From the NCBI GenBank assembly GCA_029215795.1, contig JARDYH010000003.1, positions 63,372,109-63,436,108 on the forward strand: a stretch of 64,000 bases of DNA, read 5' to 3'. The DNA is from Anniella stebbinsi. Taxonomy: Eukaryota > Chordata > Lepidosauria > Squamata > Anniellidae. A program made the translations under genes and the position numbers. How positions within the stretch are numbered: the stretch's first letter is position 1; every line of letters starts with the position of its first letter. The notes below the pieces were generated by a model. That model had not been told where the DNA came from and made no database searches. It saw nothing but the letters and a program-made list of their open reading frames with translations. Positions 58,841-64,000 of this stretch are shown piece after piece.

Positions 58841-61800
58841 TTTTTTTACTATAGCCAGGCAACGGGGGAGGGGGGCAACTGTAAGTGTTAAACTGTAACT
58901 GACCGAACTAAGCATTGAAGTTAAGTCTTCACTGCTGTGTCTTCACTGACATGAACAAAGAAAACATCTCTGTGTTGATGCTATTTGTATTCTTTAAGTA
59001 TGATTGTACAAAACAGAACAGTACTTATGAAAGTAAGTCATTCTCAAACTTCTCTGATTTGAAAGGATCTGTCAGTTTTTGCTAGCTTACACATAGTGCT
59101 GCATTTCTCACAGAAACTGCTTGAAATTTATAAATTGAAGACATTTTAAAAAGCAAGCAACTTTCTTGTAAACCTTCACAACATTTAAAAATGCCAACAT
59201 TTCTTCAGTCCATATTAGTGTGAATAAGTCAAGACATCGACTGCTTAGATAAGGCTGCTCTCTACTGGAAAATTTGCAAAATTGCTTCACCGACTACTTT
59301 AAAAGAGTACAATAATAATAAAAAAACTATGCAAAAAGGACAAAATAATAAAATACATGCAAAATAACTGTTCAATTAATATGATATCCTAGACACAGTT
59401 GTCAAGAACAGAAATGTGTTTCTTTGAATTACATTTGTAAATAAATGTCATGTTTTGGCATCCTTTGCTCAATTAAATGAATTAGCCAGATGCAGCAAAG
59501 AAAAGGTGAATCTTTTCACCATACCTGCTACAGCCATTCGTATTCCACTTAGTATTAACTCCTGTCTTGGGAAACAAAGTTTTTAGAAGTATGGCTTCCT
59601 CACGAAACAAGCTGCAAGATTGTGATCATGGGATCTGTTAGCTACCTTGTAAAGGTTTTTAAAAGCTGGAAACGGGATATGTATTTCCCTTCCGTCCCAC
59701 AAAAAAAAAAAAATGAAGCAATGGAAAAAACCCTAAAACATTTGGCATATTTTTCTTCAGTTCAATAATAAAGAAGAATGTTAACGGTTTCTTCATTAGG
59801 TATGGACTGTGCTTGCTTGGGATGATGGCCAGAGTACAGCTTTGTCAACATGACTGTCACGATTCCTTTCAGGCTGGTTTCTTGCTTTCTGCATCAGACC
59901 ACAATTACAGCATAGTCTATATACAATATTAGCAAAAGCCAACCAACAGGCAAAGCAATAATTCTAAAAATTTTGACAGTGACACTCTTAAATTAGTGGA
60001 CTGCAAGTCATGAGCTTTTTGAAATCACACTAGTCATCAGAAAGCATTATTGAAGACCTGCCGTACAGATGCAACAATGATGTAAATGCTCTCTAGACAT
60101 TTGTACACTTTCATAGGGTAAATATTTTACAACATATTCCACATTATTCCAGAAATGCCAGGCACATTATTTTTCTGCCAAAAGCTTAGGAGTCCCCTCA
60201 CCTCTACTCAGGCCTTCATATTTCTAACCTGTCTTTTACTTTTCATGTCAGTTTGACCAGGTATATCACACTTGCTATTTAACATTATATTGCCTGTAAT
60301 GGGAAAAACAGAAAACAACCAATCATTCTTCTTTGTTCAGGTTCCCTGCTACATCTCTCAGCACAACCAGAAAAGTAGATCCAGAGATCTGGGAGACTTT
60401 TGGGAATCATGTAGGATATGGCACAGGGGTCTGCAGAGGGCAAAAGAACATTCAGCAGAAATCATGCACAAGTGGAAACACCTTTCAACTCATGCTAGAC
60501 ACCTTTGATCCAAGCCAACATGCTCCTATTTTGAAATTGATAGCAAGTCTATACGCAAAGGAATCTTTACAAATCTTGATTTTTAGAAATGCTTTGACAC
60601 TCAAAAACTATACAAGTGCTGGGGGCACATTTGGCAATTTGAGAAACTGTCCTGCCATGGGAGAAGTGACTAGTAACCTTGTACAAAATTAAGTACAAGG
60701 CAGAGGTGTGGTCTGAGCCCACCGAACCCTTTGGGCCCATAGTGTTCAATATCAGCAGAAACCTATTTCATAGAAGGCAATTTATTTTTCTTCCCCCACT
60801 CCTTCTGCTAGCCGACGGATTCCCCACTCTTATTTTCATTCATACACTCCCTCAGTCTCAGCTGAATCACCACATAGACACGCACACACACTTTCCACAA
60901 GTACCCCATGCATGCATACGTCCCTGCCTTTTCTTTCTCACTGCAAGCAAAGAAATCCACACATTCATCATTTTTCAGGATCCCTCCAAAATGCCTTGCA
61001 CTTGTTCTCTTTCTATCACTCTTTCTCATAGACATGCAGCCCCCATCCATCCATTCAGACATATAAACACAAAACCTTTCCCAACCACCACATGTCTCCA
61101 GCTGGCTATCCCAGCCCTGCTGGCTTCCTGGTGCTCTCCCTACGCTTCCCATTGGCTTCCCTGATCTCCCACCTGGTTTACTGCTGCCCTTCCTAGCCCC
61201 CCACTGATTTCCCTAGGGCCGCCCACTGCCCAGCTAACTAGAAAGAAGTGACAGGGGTACATTTTTCTCTTTGACCATCTCTTTCTTGGTGGCTGGCCAT
61301 GCTGTAGAGAAAAGCATCGGACTACAGCCGCCTCCCCATTTGTGGCCCAGAGAGACCCTCACTTTACTTTGAAGTATTCCCAGATGCTGCTAAGAACATT
61401 TGTGTATGTGTTTTGTTTTGTTTAAAAAGTGAGAGGGCTAGGGCACACTGGCAAGCATCCAGACTACAGTACAGCCTTGCATTAGTAATTGCAGGAGACA
61501 AAAACGTGGTTTCACACTACCAAAAAAGTTATGGCAATCACCATGCTCCTTTCCTACTTCCTCCCTAGAACACCAAAAACATCCCCAGTTTTACAACTGC
61601 CACACTTCTGTAGGAGTTGTGCCTGTTTAGATCAGGTTGACTGCTCTAAAATTATCCTCATTGCAACCACTTTACTTACAGCTGTAGTCATCAACTGACT
61701 ACAGCAAGACATCGTAACTCTTCATATGGGGAGCCATTTCATTAGCATAGAGGGGACTCCCATTATACAGATGACAAATACCTTGGGGCAGGATTTAAAA

Positions 61801-62308
61801 TGCATAACATTATATGAGCACATCAATAAGTTATGTAAGCTATCCCAAATTCTTTCAATACAATACTATCTTTATTACTTTGGCCTTAATTATCATAAAC
61901 TGGGTATTTGTACCAAAGTGTTTCTTAAGTGTGTTTAAGGCATCCTCAATTGTAGGTGCCCAATTATATTAACACTTTACACAGATGTATGTTTCAGTGA
62001 ATTCAATAGAATGTATTTCCAAATCTGCTTAGATAGTTAACTATTGCATACACTGTGAATTTTATGAATCAATGGGTTTCTGATGGCTATTTTAGTTTTT
62101 AATTCTAGCTCACTATTTTTGTATTTGTTACACTGGTTTAGATATATCTTTATGCACATATAACAAACTCAAAAATGAACCCAAATAAATCTTTATGAAG
62201 ATGGCAATATTCTAAACATATTATTGAATGTATGTAAAACAATTAAATTGTTATTTCACTGTAAGCATACACATTTCCATTTTTTTTCTTTACGCTGTAG
62301 AGTATTGG

Positions 62309-62485
62309 GAGGGGCTGTGTCTCAGTGGTAGGGCACATGCTTTTCATGCAGAAGGTCCCAGGTTCAATCCCAAGTATCTCCAGGTAGGGCTGGAAAAATG
62401 TCTGTTTAAAACCCTGGAAAGCCACTGCCAGTCAGTGTCGACAATGCTGGGCTAGATGGGCCAAGGGTCTGACTCAGTGGCTCAA
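62309..62485 (+). mobile_element. tRNA-derived SINE
   Basis: The head contains an A-box-like 'tgtctcagtggtagggc' and a B box 'ggttcaatcc' (62361-62370) at tRNA-like spacing. The body ends 'gctagatgggccaagggtct'. No tRNA fold with intact stems is evident, so it is a SINE rather than a tRNA gene. It directly precedes DIRS copy 2. Confidence 0.85.
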
Positions 62486-62522
62486 TTCGGACGACATATT
62501 TAGCAGCGGAGGTCAAATAAAT

Positions 62523-62577
62523 GCAGGTTGCTTACCTGTAACTGTAGTTCTTCGAGTGGTCATCTGTGCATTCACAC
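62523..62577 (-). repeat. DIRS copy 2 right tip
   Basis: 'gcaggttgcttacctgtaac' and on; almost the same as the copy 1 tip at 6993-7045, and complementary to ICR bases 62813-62867. Confidence 0.9.
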
Positions 62578-62812
62578 ATATGGGCTCGCGCCGGCGCTGA
62601 GCCTAACTCGGGACTCCATTAGCTAGCCTAGATACTTTTTGGTGGGAACCCCTCCCCCCACCGCTCCAACGCGCATGCTCCGGGTTCCCGCTCACCTCAG
62701 TTCCTAGAGACCACCTGGCCTCATAACCGAGATGATAAGACGCTAAATGTAGCCTAAACAGGAGCAAGGCGTGTAACCAATTGACAGCGATGCCAAGAGG
62801 GGACTGTGGGAG

Positions 62813-62905
62813 GTGTGAATGCACAGATGACCACTCAAAGAACTACAGTTACAGGTAAGCAACCTGCATTTCTTCTTCGTGGTCTCTGTGCATCACACAT
62901 ATGGG
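62813..62905 (-). repeat. DIRS copy 2 internal complementary region
   Basis: The first half (62813-62867) mirrors the right tip. The second half (about 62872-62905, 'cttcttcgtggtctctgtgc' and on) matches the copy 1 left-tip sequence and should mirror this element's own left end beyond 64000. Confidence 0.88.
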
Positions 62906-62950
62906 CGATTAACAAGCCACTTACCGGAGGTAGGGTGCTCACTGTATTGG

Positions 62951-63997
62951 TCATTGCAGCACCGCCGATAACACCGATCTGCCAAAAGCGTAGTCTTGTC
63001 GGGCTCTGACGCCAAGCTTATAATGGTTGATAAACGTGGAAACCCTGGACCATGTGGCGGCCTTACAGAGGTCAGGGATTGAGATTCCGCGGTTCAAAGC
63101 AGTAGAGGTTGCTTGTGCATGCATTGAATGGGCACGTAGCTGTTGTGGGGCATCTTTGCCTGCCAGCTGGTATGCCAGTGATATTATATGAACGATCCAT
63201 TTGGCGAAACGTTGAGATGAAACGGGCAGCCCTTTAGTCTTCCCTCCATAACAGACGAAAAGGCTGCGAGACTTTCGAAAATGATTGGACCTGGATTTAT
63301 AGAATGCTAAAGCTCTACATACATCCAGGGAATGTAACTTCACCGACAATGGATCAGTCTTTGCTTGAAAAAAGGAAGGCAGGACAATGTCTTGGTTAAG
63401 GTGAAAATTTGAAACCACCTTAGGTACAAACGAAGGTCCTGGCCGTAAGACGACCCGATCTCTGAAGAATTGGGTATACGGTGGATCAATCAGTAGGGCG
63501 CAGAGCTCCGATGCTCGTCTTGCCGATGTAATGGCTACGAGGAACGCTGTTTTGAACGTTAGAAATCTCAAGTCAATGGTTGCTAACGGTTCAAATGGTT
63601 TTGAAGTGAGAGCGGTGAGCACCACCGATAGGCTCCATTGTGGGACCGGAGACTGGAGAGGTGGAAGGATGTTGCGTAGTCCCCTGAGAAAACTCTTGCA
63701 CAACGGATGTGCCATGAGAGAATAGCCGTCTAAGAAGTTATGACAGGTTGAAATGGCCGCCAAATACACCTTAATCAACGAGGCTTTCAGCCCTTTGTCG
63801 TGCAGAGAGCAAAGGAACTTCAAAACTGACGGCATGGAAGAGGTCTCAGGGACAAAGCCATCCGCCTGTGCGAACCATGTAAAGGAATTCCACTTCCTAT
63901 GGTATGACGCCCGTGTGGCAGGTTTCCTGGCCGCCTCTAGAATGGAACAGACCTGAGGAGGGAGTGCTAGATTATGCCATCTGGATGGATTCTCCAT
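62951..63997 (-). CDS. DIRS copy 2 tyrosine recombinase (open frame, partial 5' end, one catalytic residue changed)
   Basis: The protein would integrate the circular element DNA. The frame of 348 codons is open to the stop at 62951. The N-terminal core-binding motif TRASYHRKWNSF (about residues 28-39) is followed by LIKVYLAAISTCHNF. The first catalytic arginine is in ITSARRASEL. The tyrosine is in FINHYKLG near the C-terminus. The second catalytic box reads AHSMHA (codons at 63119-63130), so the arginine of H-x-x-R is histidine. Copy 1 keeps AHSTR. Both changed codons fit CpG decay. The real start may lie upstream, past 64000. Without that arginine the enzyme is probably inactive. Confidence 0.85.
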   Translation of the reverse strand: MENPSRWHNLALPPQVCSILEAARKPATRASYHRKWNSFTWFAQADGFVPETSSMPSVLKFLCSLHDKGLKASLIKVYLAAISTCHNFLDGYSLMAHPLCKSFLRGLRNILPPLQSPVPQWSLSVVLTALTSKPFEPLATIDLRFLTFKTAFLVAITSARRASELCALLIDPPYTQFFRDRVVLRPGPSFVPKVVSNFHLNQDIVLPSFFQAKTDPLSVKLHSLDVCRALAFYKSRSNHFRKSRSLFVCYGGKTKGLPVSSQRFAKWIVHIISLAYQLAGKDAPQQLRAHSMHAQATSTALNRGISIPDLCKAATWSRVSTFINHYKLGVRARQDYAFGRSVLSAVLQ

Positions 63998-64000
63998 GCG

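Larger units (their letters stand above)
62519..64000 (-). mobile_element. DIRS-type retrotransposon copy 2, 3' end (runs off window)
   Basis: The right terminal repeat begins at about 62519-62523, the ICR lies at 62813-62905 and a tyrosine recombinase ORF follows. The first half of the ICR is the reverse complement of 62523-62577 with one mismatch (a CpG-type change). RT and gag would lie beyond 64000. It is a different subfamily from copy 1: the repeat body and proteins are well diverged, but the tips are nearly the same. Confidence 0.92.

Noticed and set aside
60679..61164. A 161-residue open frame as a gene
   Set aside because: The region is C/T-rich, open on both strands, and shows no domain or splice context.
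62309..62485. A tRNA gene
   Set aside because: A and B boxes are present but the body continues as a SINE and the stems do not close as a functional tRNA.
62951..63997. A phage or bacterial integrase acquired by horizontal transfer
   Set aside because: Its linked ICR and terminal repeat, and its similarity to copy 1, place it in a DIRS retrotransposon.

Overview
The window is vertebrate nuclear DNA, most likely from a squamate reptile. The case rests on one large split gene with GT-AG introns, set in AT-rich intronic sequence packed with CR1-clade and L2-clade LINE fragments, a tRNA-derived SINE, foldback/MITE repeats and two DIRS-type tyrosine-recombinase retrotransposons. The species call is inference from repeat style; no search was run.

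Gene content: the only host gene I can support is ARID2 (BAF200, a PBAF chromatin-remodelling subunit) on the minus strand. It spans the window from its exon at 46124 to its exon at 544. Seventeen coding exons (called e1-e17 here, 5' to 3') join in one uninterrupted frame of 5,091 bases (1,697 codons). They would be exons 4-20 of the 21-exon human arrangement. The first exons (most of the ARID domain) lie beyond 64000 and the last coding exon lies left of base 1. Visible parts are the end of the ARID region, the helical repeat-like N-terminal third, the RFX-type winged helix (e9-e11), the 2.9-kb Gln/Pro/Ser/Thr-rich exon e12, and the two C2H2 fingers (e13-e15).

Layout: 0.5-6 kb holds the 3' exons plus a 1.9-kb inverted-repeat-bounded relic. 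The e13/e14 intron (6-15 kb) holds a nest: a CR1-clade LINE, broken by a 6.07-kb DIRS element with inverted terminal repeats and an internal complementary region, itself broken by an L2 3' end. The e12/e13 intron (15-28 kb) holds CR1/L2 relics, a long composite palindrome and a CpG-dense MITE. The 28-46 kb stretch holds e12 to e1 with smaller introns. The 46-64 kb stretch is intron with nested L2/hAT-like/CR1 insertions and, from 62.5 kb, the 3' end of a second, diverged DIRS element.

How it fits together: the host gene looks intact. Everything else is transposable-element sediment, mostly dead. Both DIRS elements lie in the same orientation as ARID2 and carry splice-donor-like motifs at their 3' ends, the one plausible way they could affect the gene. 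I see no new multi-gene system. The most informative signals are the DIRS architecture, the strong conservation of DIRS tips between two diverged copies, the CpG-dense MITE, the composite palindrome, and an exact 88-bp duplication.
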